A DNA stretch of 64,000 bases from NCBI RefSeq assembly GCF_001642475.1, contig NW_019173962.1:1-64000 (forward strand), given 5' to 3'. This document shows positions 1-11,344 of the stretch, piece by piece. Below the pieces are notes generated by a model. The model saw nothing but the letters and a program-made list of their open reading frames with translations. It searched no databases and had not been told where the DNA came from. Numbering within the stretch: position 1 is the first letter of the stretch; the number at the start of each line of letters is the position of its first letter. This DNA is from Fonsecaea monophora. Its lineage: Eukaryota; Ascomycota; Eurotiomycetes; Chaetothyriales; Herpotrichiellaceae. The position numbers and the translations under genes are program-made.

Positions 1-490
1 GGTGGTGGGGGCGAGCGCTCTGGTGCTCGAATCTTTGATGTAAATGCATGGCGGCGCCAAATTGCTATGGGGCATAGATCAGCGGAGTACGAATCGTCAA
101 AAAGGCTTCAGAGGAGAGTTGGTGTATGATCTGCTTCTAAAAGCGTGTTCCTGCCTGTTACTTCTCGCCGGTTCCGGGCGGATGGTCAGATACGATTCAA
201 TCACCAATACTTGAATAAAAATCAATAAGGTGATTTTGCTGGACCCTTGAAAAGCAATCGATGTTGATTAAGTGAGTCAGTCGTTTTGCGATGTCAGCCT
301 TCCCCGCCTCGCAATTGCGGATAAGGGGTGAGAATTACATGCAAGAATGGGCGAGGCTGGACGAGGCTGCGGCCTGCGTTGGAAATGGCGACTCCACTTT
401 AAATTTTGAACTCCACAGTTCAGGGAAGTTCAGGGAATTTGCTTCATTTTGCGCCGCGAACTCTCTACCTCGAGCAACTCATCAATCGAT
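1..490. other. 5' flank of the Snu114 gene, no gene seen
   Basis: Non-coding as far as I can see. It holds the promoter and 5' leader of the Snu114 gene starting at 491. A CCAAT-type pentamer lies near 203-207 and the sequence around 200-245 is AT-rich. The short open frame starting at 291 overlaps the Snu114 start in another frame and has no family features. A neighbouring gene beyond the left edge cannot be judged. Confidence 0.5.
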
Positions 491-3400
491 ATGGATGACC
501 TCTATGACGAGTAAGTCGTACACGAGAGCCTGTGCAAATGGATATTTAGTTGACAGTTGACGCAGGTTTGGCAACTTCATCGGCGAAGCCGCCTCCGACG
601 AAGAGGCTTCTCAAGATGGCGCCGCCGGCCAACACTATGTCTACGACGAGGAGTCGGAACCCGAGGAACAAGCTCCAGCGGATGAGGCCATGGAAGTTGA
701 TGACGAAGGACCCTCCAATGCTGTGATACTACACGAGGACAAACAGTACTACCCCACGGCACAGCAGGTGTACGGGGAAGAAGTCGAGACTTTAGTGCAG
801 GAAGAGGATGCGCAGCCGCTCACGCAGCCGATCATTGCGCCCGTCACGCAGAAGAAGTTCCAGGTGCAGGAAGCAGACCTCCCTCCGGTCCACTACTCGA
901 GAGACTTCATGACCGATCTCCTAAATTTCCCCGAAGGTATCAGAAATATTGCGGTGGCAGGACATTTACACCATGGCAAGACGGCATTCGTGGATATGTT
1001 GGTCATGCAGACACATGATTTGGAAGAGAGATTGGATAAGAGGGTAGGCAAGAGGAGGGACGAACAGTTGAGATATACCGACACACATTTCCTGGAGCGA
1101 GAACGAGGGATTTCTATAAAGGCTGCGCCGATCAGTATGGTCATGCAAGGCACGAAAGGGAAATCGCACATCCTCAACATTATCGACACACCCGGACATG
1201 TGAACTTTGTGGACGAGGTAGCCTCGAGCTTGCGACTGGTCGACGGTGTGGTGCTCGTCGTTGATGTGGTAGAAGGCGTCCAGGTCAACACCGAGCAAGT
1301 CATCAAGCACGCCGTTCTGGAGGACATACCGATGGTTTTGGTCATAAACAAAATGGACCGCCTAATCCTCGAGCTGAAAATACCACCGACAGACGCATAC
1401 TTCAAACTAAAACACGTTGTTGAGGAGGTTAACACAGTCATTGAGAACACCATTCCAGGCCGCGGTGAAAAACGGCGGCTATCACCTGAAAAGGGCAATG
1501 TGGCTTTTGCATGCACATCCATGGACTGGGTGTTCACGTTACCGTCCTTTGCAAAGATGTACGCCGAAACCTACCCCAAGATCGACGCTGCCGAGTTTGC
1601 TAGAAGGCTTTGGGGGGATATTTTCTTCAACCCTCGAAGTCGAAAGTTTACGCGGAAAGGGATGGAAGAGGGAGCAAAGAGAGCATTTGTGAATTTCGTC
1701 CTGGAGCCCATTTACAAGCTATACTCCCACACCATCAGTGAAAGCCCTGAAGACCTGGCACCGACTCTACAGACGCTGGGTATCACACTCAAACCGTCGC
1801 AGCTCAAGTCAGACGCCAAAGTGTTGCTTAAACTGGTGTGCGCTCAGTTTTTTGGGCCTGCGAGTGGTTTCGTCGACATGGTTGTGCAGCACGTACCTTC
1901 GCCTGTCGATGGCGCACGAAGAATGCTCGACAATTACTACACAGGTTCCCTAGAATCAAAGGTCGGTGAGTCGATGACAAAATGCGACTCAGACGGGCCC
2001 TTGGTTATTGAGGTCACAAAACTCTTCAGCTCAACAGATGCCAAAACGTTCAATGCTTTTGGTCGCATTATGTCTGGTACAGCATCACCCGATCAGGTGG
2101 TTCGAGTGCTTGGAGAGGCATACAGTCTCGAAGACGAGGAAGATTCGACTACGGCGACTATTATGGGCGTGCAGATCGCCTGTTCACGGTACAACATACC
2201 CGTCTCGGGTGTGCCTGCAGGAAATCTCGTGCTATTATCTGGAATCGACAACTCTATCGTCAAGACAGCCACGGTTGTTTCCGAGAAATTTCCAGAGAAC
2301 GAGGATGCATACATTTTCAAGCCGATACGCCACTTCACAGAATCCGTCTTTAAAGTTGCAGTTGAACCTGTTAATCCATCCGAACTTCCCAAGATGCTCG
2401 AAGGCTTGCGTAAGATCAACAAGTCATATCCGTTGATTACCACGAAAGTCGAGGAGTCTGGGGAGCACGTTGTCCTAGGAACAGGAGAACTATACATGGA
2501 TTGTGTGTTACATGACCTGCGAACGCTATATGCGGAGATGGACATCAAAGTCTCGGATCCTGTCACTCGCTTCTGCGAAACCGTGACCGAGACGAGCGCT
2601 ATCATGTGCTACGCGTTGACGCCTAACAAGAAGAACAAACTGACCATGATCGCTGAACCGCTAGATGATGGGATCGCCGAGGACATCGAGGCTGGTAATG
2701 TCAAAATTCGAGATCCAATCCGAAAAGTTGCCAAGTTCTTTGAAGAGAAATACGAATGGGATAAACTGGCGGCCCGATCAATATGGGCATTTGGCCCGGA
2801 CGAGATGGGGCCCAACATCCTATGTGACGATACATTACCTTCGACCACGGACAAGAAGCTGCTCAAGTCTGTGCAAGAGAGCATCAAGCAAGGCTTTTCA
2901 TGGGGGACGCGAGAAGGACCTCTCTGTGAGGAACCCATCCGCAACACCAAATTCCGTGTTACAGGAGCTGAGCTCGCGACGGAGCCTATCTTCCGCGGCG
3001 GAGGCCAAATCATCCCAACCGCTCGACGAGCAGTTTACAGTTCCTTTCTAATGGCCAGCCCTCGACTCATGGAGCCAATCTACAGCGTGCATATGACTGG
3101 TCCAGCCGACTCGATTTCTGGTCTTTATACAGTGTTGATGAAGAGGCGTGGACATGTCGTTTCTGATGGGCCTGTGGCAGGGACGCCACTATATGCAGCC
3201 AAAGCTCTTCTTCCAGTGATTGACAGTTTTGGATTTGAGACGGACCTGCGGATTCACAGTCAAGGAGCAGCCAGTGTGTCACTGGTCTTTGACCGGTGGG
3301 ATGTTGTCCCTGGAGACCCATTGGACAAAAGCATACGCATAAGACCGCTGGAGATGGCTGCGCCTCAGCAAGCGGCGAGAGACTTTGTGCTCAAGACGAG

Positions 3401-3494
3401 ACGAAGGAAAGGATTGAGCGAAGATGTGGATGTTAAGAGATTCCTGGAACCAGAGCTGCTTGCCGGTTTAAGAGAAAGTGGTGTTCTGGATTGA
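491..3494 (+). CDS. SNU114: U5 snRNP GTPase Snu114 (EFTUD2/Cwf10)
   Basis: EF-2-like GTPase of the U5 snRNP that controls spliceosome activation and disassembly with Brr2 and Prp8, in the nucleus. Coding exons are 491-510 and 566-3494, with an intron at 511-565 (GTAAGT, CGCAG); the protein is 982 residues, the usual Snu114 size. The 20-nt first exon restores the family's N-terminus MDDLYDEFGNFIGE, which settles the start. An acidic N-terminal extension (about 1-110) precedes the G domain. The P-loop reads GHLHHGKT near residue 139, the Snu114 version of the EF-2 motif, followed by DTPGHVNF and NKMDRL. EF-2-like domains II-V continue to the C-terminus with no break. The family call is very secure; the exon 1 join is inferred from phase and homology. 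Confidence 0.97.
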
Positions 3495-4179
3495 TCAGAG
3501 ATGATGCCAGATGGGTTGGTAAATCTACGACAGTAAGGACGATACCGGGCGAGGAATGAACTGGCGCAAGGGAAGTTATTAGAACAACTCGAGACATGAT
3601 ACCCACCGAAGCTGGCGGTCTATGATATGTACTGTACAAGGAAAAGACTGGTTCCTCCTCCAGAAGTGCCTTAGTGGTGCCAGTTGATATTGGTTTGTGT
3701 CTATGTAACCCAACCAACCGACTCTTTCGTCTCGAGTCTTTGGTAGTAGAAAATTGCTGCCTGTTCCTTGTCATTCTGCCGGAGAGCAGCTCCTACTGAT
3801 CACCATGGAGAACAAGAGAGAATGAGGATACCTCGACCCTCCGCCAAGTTGGCACGGTGGATAGATTCTCTAGGCAACAGTCGCTGTACCTTCCTCGTGC
3901 CTTTACCAGTTTCTCTGTTCCATGGCTTTCTGTCTTTCTTGTATCGCATGTATACACGGGCTAGAATGCCATATTTGATCTACCTATACACTGAAATTTG
4001 TTTGATTGTGCAATTCTGATTGTCCTTTCGTCTGCACCGTGTCCTCGACCTAACTCTAAATGTGAACATATTCGAGGGTGCATGGACCACATCTTTTCTC
4101 CGGAACATGCCATATTCCACCAAGGGCACTAGATTGCTTCGAAATCCACTGGCGGCGTCTGCATATTCCATACCGATCT
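3495..4179. other. Intergenic: Snu114 3' end and Zn2Cys6 gene promoter
   Basis: No gene is supported here. Open frames on both strands are short and lack family features. The stretch should hold the Snu114 3' UTR and the promoter of the downstream regulator on the same strand. Pyrimidine-rich sequence near 3900-3950 is the only visible compositional feature. Confidence 0.5.
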
Positions 4180-5422
4180 ATGTCTCGTCGGCCTCACAAG
4201 AAGACCAGAAACGGATGTCTTGGTTGCAAAAGGCGGCACATAAAGGTATGTATTTCGACTCAGGGATATCAACGTCATTTAAACCAGGATTGACCATTTT
4301 TCAAAGTGCGATCAAAACCAGCCAATATGCGCCAATTGCGCCTCGGCAGAGATTAGGTGTTCATTTCTCGATAACAACACGCCTTATATCACACCTGCCT
4401 TCTCCTGCACACCACCGGCGGGATCTGGGGTTTCGTCTACTGGGGTGTCGACACCAACTCCAACGCCATGGCCCGAGCACACCGTGAGCAACCAGGAACC
4501 GCTGGATCCATACAGTGTAAACATGATGCATCTCGAGCTCTTCGATAACCTCTTCAGCGAGGAATGTTGCTCCATTGAGGAACCAGGGCGACCAGATCTC
4601 ATGACCACCCGCATCTACGCAAGACATGCTCTGACGAACCCGTATCTAATGCATCAGATGCTCGCCACATCAGCCTTACACCTCAGCACGACAAAGACAG
4701 ACACCCGCAGCACCTACCGCGAGTATGCCACGGGTCTACAAAACCGCGCTTTGTGTCTTTTCAACGAAGCTAATCCGGTGCTGGAAGTGACGCGCGCCAA
4801 TTGCGTGCGCATGTTCCTGTTCTCGTCAGGGGTCGGACTCCACCTGCTGTGTGAAACATTACACTACCAGAGAGACAGCCTCGAAAGTTTTGTTGATAGG
4901 TTCACGCATTGTCTGAGTGTCTACCGGGGTATGCTCGCCGTCATTGACGAGAGCCGCGATCTGCTACTCGAGTCGGAGCTAGGACCGCGCCTAAAACTGA
5001 CCCAAGCCCTCATGGAGACCAGGGACGCGAATGGGTCAGAATGTGACATACTTGGGACCATGGTCAACACGGCAGTCATAGCATCGTGCTCTCGCAAGGC
5101 TTATCAAGAATCCATCTCCCATCTCCAGCGGGTCTTCAATGCGCAGCGTGCTGCCGCGGGGACCAAGATCGCAGTGCCCACAGTGCTTGCTTGGCCGGCG
5201 CTCGTCCCGTCCGAATACGTCGACCTGTTGCGCCATAGACAGCCGGAAGCACTCATCATCCTCGCGCATTATGCCGTTTTGCTGCACCGGTGCCGCGACC
5301 TGTGGCTGTTTGGCGATAGTGGCCGATTCCTCATCGAGTCTATATGTCGGGACCTGGGCTCGCAGTGGCAGGAATGGCTGAAGTTCCCCAACGCTGCCCT
5401 TGGAGAGAACTCGGGTACATGA
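4180..5422 (+). CDS. Zn2Cys6 transcription factor, Upc2/sterol-regulator type
   Basis: Fungal binuclear zinc cluster regulator of 393 residues. Exons are 4180-4245 and 4307-5422; the intron at 4246-4306 splits the zinc cluster. Joined, the N-terminus shows C-x2-C-x6-C-x6-C-x2-C-x6-C (from NGCLGCKRRHIK into CDQNQPICANC), all six zinc ligands present, preceded by the basic start MSRRPHKKTR. A Ser/Thr/Pro-rich linker (about 50-85) leads into the fungal-specific regulatory domain. The C-terminal block HRCRDLWLFGDSGRFLIESI is characteristic of the Upc2-like subfamily and ends close to the stop, so the gene looks complete although short. Upc2 relatives regulate ergosterol genes and azole response in yeasts, but many filamentous paralogues have no known target. 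An RTA1-family membrane protein follows on the same strand, a plausible target by inference only. Confidence 0.9.
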
Positions 5423-6494
5423 CAAGACTGACTGACTGGGTTTTGGAAACCCCCTCTTCTGGGGGGTGGCTGGCGCATACCTTTGGACTTTTGAAAGATC
5501 GGGTATAAAGCGCGAGAGATGTCGGAGAGACAGAGAATGAATAAAGCCTTGTTCAGAACACGGGGTCCCACAAAAAGAATCTTGCTGCCTATTTTTTTTT
5601 CCCTCTAGGTTGTACCAACAGCACTTATCGTCCTTCTACCTCTTGAACCGGTCAAGTACTACGAGCAAGGGGAGGGGCCACAGCCGGATCTCCAGTTTAT
5701 GTACTTTGAACTTGGTGGTAGGAAACCGAGTACGAGTATTCGCCAACCACAAGGCGAAACAAAGAACTCGATTCACCCACCCAAGACGAGGCACACAATA
5801 CCCAATACCCAATAGGTACGATGTACTTTTCATGCCCAGTTGCCCTAATTAAGTGCCCACTGCCCACTCGTCCGTCTCATAGAACTCGCGAGACGCCCCA
5901 TTCTCGTTAGTGTACGCGTAAACTAAACCCAAAACGTACAATGCGGGTGGGGACTCTTGAGGGGGACCCGGTAGATCCAGAAACAGATAGAGTAGAAGTA
6001 ACTCGTTAACAAAGCCCATGTATTATGTGTCTACTTGTAGGTGGGTGGGTAGGTGGTCCCTAAATAATAAAGTGGACGCATTCCTTACACGTACACTAGA
6101 CTCTGCGTGGGCACATTGTATCATGTATTCAGACGGGGGGAGGCATGGGTGTTGGTGATGGGGACAAAAGACGCATAATATTGCAGGACCCGAAGCATTG
6201 GGTGGACCCGTATCATTGACATCTGCGCCTCAGTCTAGGGGTCTAGTATTATCTACGCCCTAAAAGTTTATAGGAGACATATATGTATATATATACTGTT
6301 TCCTATTTCTCAACGGGAGGAACTTGTGAACATTGGCCCAACGACTACAACGGCGTTTTTTTCTTCTGAACAAGCAGGAATCTGATCGTCCAAGCAGGGC
6401 CTTGTCCCCCATTGCGAGACTTCTCGAAAAGAAACCCCCCTCCCTCCCTCGATCGTGTGGCATCTTCTTCAACACTCATCCGCATCACGCAGCC
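5423..6494. other. Intergenic with TATA-rich tract upstream of RTA1 gene
   Basis: No gene supported over 1.07 kb. Visible features are a short tandem repeat of ACCCAAT units near 5793-5815 and an alternating TA tract at about 6279-6297, some 200 bp before the RTA1 start, which could serve as a TATA element. A run of Gs and pyrimidine-rich sequence just before 6495 is typical of fungal leaders. Confidence 0.45.
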
Positions 6495-7469
6495 ATGACA
6501 CAACTCAAACCCGTGGCCGGGACGGACTATTACCTCTGGAAGTACCTCCCGTCAGTCCCAGCCTCAGCCGCAGCCATCATCTTGTTCGCAGGCGCCACCG
6601 CCGCTCTTTGCAGGCGCATACACAGGACGCGGACGTGGTTCTGCATCCCCTTTGCCGTTGGTGGACTGTGTAAGTTTATCTGCCCAATTTGACATGTCTG
6701 TATCCATGGTTGACCCTCATGTGTGGATGGGGGGAAATCTCACCTGGGAAAAAAAGACATTTTTTGCTCTTGCTAACCTTCTTTCTCTCCAGTTCAAGTA
6801 ATCGGCTTTAGTGTTCGCATATTCGCTCATTACCGCACCGATCTCATTGCGCCGTACGCAGTCCAGAGCTCCTTCATCCTATTGGCGCCCGTCTTATATG
6901 CCGCCTCCATCTACATGGTCCTCGGTCGGCTCATTCGTAGCGTGCACGGCGAGCGCTTCTCCGTCATTCGGCCCGCCAGGATGACCAAGCTATTCGTCGT
7001 GGCGGATATTCTATCTCTGAACGTGCAGGGAAACGGTGCCGGCTTGACAGCCAAGGACAAGACTCAAAAGATTGGGCAGTACATAGTGATCGCTGGTCTG
7101 TTTATCCAGTTGATCGCCTTTGGGTGCTTCATCGCGGTTGCGTGGGTATTCCACGCGAGGATGCGGCGGTCCGGCGGGAAAGACACCGCCTCATGGCCAA
7201 ATATCCCATGGAAACAAGGGTTGAGGATGATATACTTCTGCAGTGCGCTGATCATGGTGCGATCAGTCTTTCGGGTGGTCGAGTATATCATGGGAGTGGA
7301 TTCGTATCTGCTGTCCCATGATTGGCCGGCCTACGTCTTTGATGCGATCCCTATGTGTATTGTGCAGATGACTTTCTTTCTTTGGTTCCCAGACAAGTTC
7401 AAACCCGGGCAACGTGTTGGCAGTGAAGATGGGCATGTACTCGTGGAGAATGAGACGCCGATGCGGTAG
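6495..7469 (+). CDS. RTA1-like lipid-translocating membrane protein
   Basis: Seven-transmembrane protein of the fungal RTA1/RTM1/Rsb1 family, 283 residues, as expected. Exons are 6495-6669 and 6793-7469; the intron at 6670-6792 (GTAAGT, CTCCAG) keeps frame and joins the second transmembrane segment. Hydrophobic segments fall near residues 20-40, 48-68, 80-100, 115-135, 155-180, 200-220 and 240-260. The family block FVVADILSLNVQGNGAG and the late segment VFRVVEYIMGVDSYL are recognisable. Relatives are linked to resistance to 7-aminocholesterol or azoles and to sphingoid long-chain base movement at the plasma membrane; the substrate here is unknown. It lies downstream of an Upc2-like regulator on the same strand. 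Confidence 0.93.
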
Positions 7470-8114
7470 GTGCAGGGGCTCTCGCAAAGTTCTTCAGGTT
7501 AGGCGCAGGTTCTGGGAGCTCCATTGGAGTGCTGTGTTCTTGGAAAAGTGAGGATTTGAAATACATTTTTGGTTTGTGGGAGTACTGTCTGTATATTGGT
7601 CCGGGGGAGTTCTATTGGGCCTGTTCAATCGCTAGAGGCATGCGTCGGCGTTGAGATGTGGATGCACATGGTCTTGTGTCTCTCGACACCCGAGTATAAA
7701 GTATTGCACTGTTTTCAGTCCGAGGTACTTGTAGTGATGTGAGACGCCCGAACGGCAATGCTCCAAAAGTCTGGAAGCAGTGACGCTGTTTTTACAATCC
7801 AGTTCTCCATGGACCCTGAGATTTGTGCCAAAATATCACGTGAGCTCTAGGATAACTCGGGCTAGCTCATGGATATTTAAAAAGCAGCGCCACTGCAACC
7901 GGATCGGAATAAGTGCGACATAAAGTTACCGAGTTCTTGGCCAAAATTTTGGAAAATTTATGTGGTCCGTGGCTAAAAAGTTGTCGAAGGGTAGAACTTT
8001 TGCAGTGGTAGGCTGTTTCCACCTTTTTGCCTACAACACCCTCGCATCTTCCTTTTCCTCTTGTGTCCTCCTGCAGTCTTGGTTGAGGGGAAAATATCTT
8101 ATCATACCGTCAAT
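7470..8114. promoter_or_regulatory. Intergenic and SSB promoter region
   Basis: The stretch carries the RTA1 3' UTR and the promoter of the Hsp70 gene. A CACGTG E-box-like hexamer lies at 7837-7842 and an AT-rich TATTTAAAA element at about 7874-7882, roughly 235 bp before the ATG. A clean heat-shock element (alternating GAA/TTC at 5-bp spacing) was not found, consistent with Ssb being growth-regulated rather than heat-induced in yeast. Function of either motif is inference. Confidence 0.4.
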
Positions 8115-10608
8115 ATGGCAGACGAAGTCTATGAGGGTGCCATTGGCATCGATCTTGGTATGCTGCTTGCTCCCCGCTCTCACCGACGTCTGCGGTATCT
8201 AACAAAGAATTCCTACAGGTACCACTTACTCCTGCGTCGCCGTCTACGAAGGCACAAATGTTGAAATCAGTAAGCCCACCTCTTCTACCTAGCCGCAAAG
8301 CCGAGTGATATGCTAATCGCCGCCGCAGTCGCCAATGAGCAAGGTAGCTTCACCACCCCTTCCTTTGTCTCCTTCACCGACGAGGAGCGCCTCATCGGCG
8401 AGGCTGCGAAAAATCAGGCGGCCATGAACCCGGAAAACACAGTCTTTGACGTCAAGTCAGTGGGATCTATCTATAACATAATGAATTCTTCTTAACCTCG
8501 GCGCAGGCGATTGATCGGAAGACGATTTGATGACCCAACGGTCAAGAAGGATATCGAATCATGGCCGTTCAAGGTCGTTGACCAGGGCGGCAACCCCATG
8601 GTTCAGGTCCAATACCTCGGGGAAACCAAGACTTTCTCACCCCAGGAAATCTCCTCCATGGTCTTGATGAAGGTGAGAGCCCTCATTTTTCCGCGCACCA
8701 TACCGGACACCACTAAAGCATTGCGCTACAGATGAAGGAGGTTGCAGAGACCAAGCTGGGCAAGAAAGTTTCCAAGGCCGTTGTCACGGTGCCTGCCTAT
8801 TTCAATGACAATCAGCGACAAGCCACGAAGGACGCTGGTGCCATTTCCGGCCTCAACGTCCTCCGTATCATCAACGAGCCCACTGCTGCCGCCATCGCCT
8901 ACGGTCTTGGATCTGGCAAGTCAGACAAGGAGCGAAACGTCCTCATCTACGATCTTGGTGGTGGTACCTTCGATGTTTCTCTCCTAAACATCCAAGGTGG
9001 TGTCTTCACCGTCAAGGCTACTGCTGGAGATACCCATTTGGGTGGTCAGGACTTTGACACCAACCTTCTTGAGCACTTCAAGAAAGAGTTCACGAGGAAG
9101 ACCAAGAAGGATTTGTCTGGTGACGCCCGTGCTCTTCGACGTCTTCGGACCGCTTGCGAACGCGCGAAGAGAACACTGTCGAATGGCACCCAGGCTACAG
9201 TCGAGATTGACTCGCTGTTCGATGGAGAAGATTTCAATGCCACCATCACCCGTGCCCGATTTGAGGATCTCAATGCCAAGATCTTCAATGGTACCCTGGA
9301 GCCTGTCCAACAAGTCCTGAAAGACGCCAACATCGAGAAAACAAAGGTGGACGAGATTGTGCTTGTTGGTGGTTCAACCCGTATCCCTCGTATCCAGAAA
9401 TTGCTGAGCGATTTCTTCGACGGCAAGAAGCTGGAGAAGGTTCGTTATACCCTGGACTGACTTGGATTTTTGCTAACACTGGAACAGAGCATCAACCCCG
9501 ACGAAGCCGTTGCCTACGGAGCCGCCGTGCAGGCAGGTATCCTGTCCGGCAAAGCCACCTCTGCTGAGACTGCCGACCTTCTCCTGCTCGATGTCGTTCC
9601 TCTATCTCTCGGTGTGGCTATGGAAGGCAACATTTTCGCTCCCGTTGTTCCTCGCGGCAACACGGTGCCTTGCGTTAAGAAGAGGTCAGTTCATCTCACT
9701 TCTCCTTCTCTTTCATCTCATTTTCTTTGTCCTGTTATTACTCCTCCTAAGAGTCGCCTATCTTCATGTCATATTTATTTCCAACATCCTTGCCCTCCCA
9801 CCTGTGTTCCACTGAGGCCTTTCTTCCTGGAATGCGTCATCCTATACGGGTATCCTCGCAGACTACGAATAGGGCAGCCATCACTGCCGCTCCAAAGCTG
9901 GCTCCAGCTCCCAAGTTTTGAAAAATTACTCTCGTCCCAAACAATTCACAATCTTGTCACATCGATACTTTGCTTGTAGCATGACATTTGCTGACATCTT
10001 TAATAGAACCTTCACCACTGTCGTCGAGTAAGTAGCTTCGCTTCGCTGATTTAACTTGCCTGCTAACACGCTCTAGCAACCAGCAAACCGTCCAGTTCCC
10101 CGTCTACCAGGGAGAGCGAACCAACTGCGAGGACAACACTTCTCTGGGCGAGTTTACTCTGTCTCCAATCCCCCCACAACGTGCTGGAGATGCTGCTCTC
10201 GAAGTTGTGTTCGAAGTAGATGTCAATGGTATTCTTAAGGTCACTGCGACCGAGAAATCCTCCGGTCGAAGCGCCAACATTACCATCTCCAACGCTGTCG
10301 GCAAGCTCTCTACCACTGAGATCGAAAAGATGGTTGAGGACGCTGCTAAATTCAAAACCAGCGACGAGGCATTCACCAAGAAATTCGAGGCCAAGCAGCA
10401 ACTCGAGTCATACATTGGTCGTGTGGAGGAACTAATCAACGACCCGGGATTGTCGATGAAGATGAAGCGTGGCAACAAGGCCAAGATCGAGGAGGCCTTG
10501 AGTGACGCTATGCAACAGCTTGAGGTGGATGATTCGACTCCGGATGATTTGAAGAAGAAGGAATTGGCTCTGAAGAGAGCAATGACCAAGGCCATGGCTA
10601 CGAGATAG
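8115..10608 (+). CDS. SSB1: Ribosome-associated Hsp70 chaperone Ssb
   Basis: Cytosolic Hsp70 that binds nascent chains at the ribosome with the RAC cochaperone. Eight exons give 614 residues: 8115-8157, 8219-8269, 8329-8455, 8507-8672, 8732-9439, 9488-9684, 10007-10027 and 10077-10608. All phases agree and all three Hsp70 signatures are present: IDLGTTYS, IYDLGGGTFDVSLL and IVLVGGSTRIPRIQKLL. The N-terminus (MADEVYEGAIGIDLGTTYSC) and an end in MATR rather than EEVD mark the Ssb subfamily instead of Ssa. Most introns are 48-62 bp and crowd into the first 600 bp; the intron at 9685-10006 is 322 bp and is followed by a 21-nt microexon. Intron-rich 5' ends are usual for fungal Hsp70 genes. Confidence 0.97.
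9685..10006 (+). other. Unusually long SSB intron (322 bp)
   Basis: GTCAGT donor and TAATAG acceptor, placed by the need to join KKR to TFTTVVDNQ. The other introns of this gene are 48-62 bp. The interior has short self-complementary stretches (GGGCAG with CTGCCG near 9881-9896, and AGCTGG with CCAGCT near 9896-9910) and an AGACTA matching the H-box pattern ANANNA near 9862-9867. No C box (RTGATGA) is present, so a C/D snoRNA is unlikely. An H/ACA RNA is possible but unproven. Confidence 0.8.
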
Positions 10609-11344
10609 ACGGCCATCTCGTCGACGATCGGTTGAGCCTATCAAGCTACTCTTGGGTAGGCCACCAAGTCACCCGGAGACATCTCGGAGCGCTACCTCTC
10701 CCCATCCTCATGACAGTATGCATGGCATTTTCAAAAGAAATGTGGCTGGCGTCGTTTTCGGATAGTTGTCAGGCGGGTCAATCGGACCAGCAGCTGCTGG
10801 TTGGGCTCGTCAATAGGCTAGGAAAATGTTATTGCCTTAGTATGTTTAAGATAGAGCGGCAATCTCGTTTCTCGGCCATGAAATCAGAATGAAGATAGTG
10901 TTTGATTTGCCGCAACTGTGCTTTTTAACACGGCTTGAGCGCAGGGACATTTTGTTTTTCTCCAGCTCGAGAGCGAAATAAAAAGCACTTGGTTTATTTG
11001 GCTTCTTATCCAGTTGCAGTCATAGACCCATTGAATATGTGATGTACTATCTCGGCCATCAATGACCAGTAGGCCCATGTCCGACAACAGCAAGGTTTTG
11101 CTTCTCATGCTCTGGGGCACCTATGCAAATGGTAGGCCCCCCTTAAGCGTTCAGCCTCGTGCTATGCAGAATTGCCAAATGTTAGCGCGAAGTGGGTCGC
11201 GCACCTGGAGCTTCTCCAACTTTCGCATCACAACTGAATCAACCGGGCGAGCAAAAGAAAATCTACGTTCCAAAATCCGATCAACTCGACGTGTGGTGGA
11301 CTCTCAAGCTCGTCGCTCGTCCTTCGCAACATACAGAGACCAAA
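10609..11344. other. Intergenic between SSB and the recycling factor gene
   Basis: SSB 3' flank and recycling-factor promoter, same strand. The frame of the recycling factor remains open upstream of its ATG to about 11192, but that part has no targeting-peptide character and no better start. Nothing else is recognisable. Confidence 0.45.
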
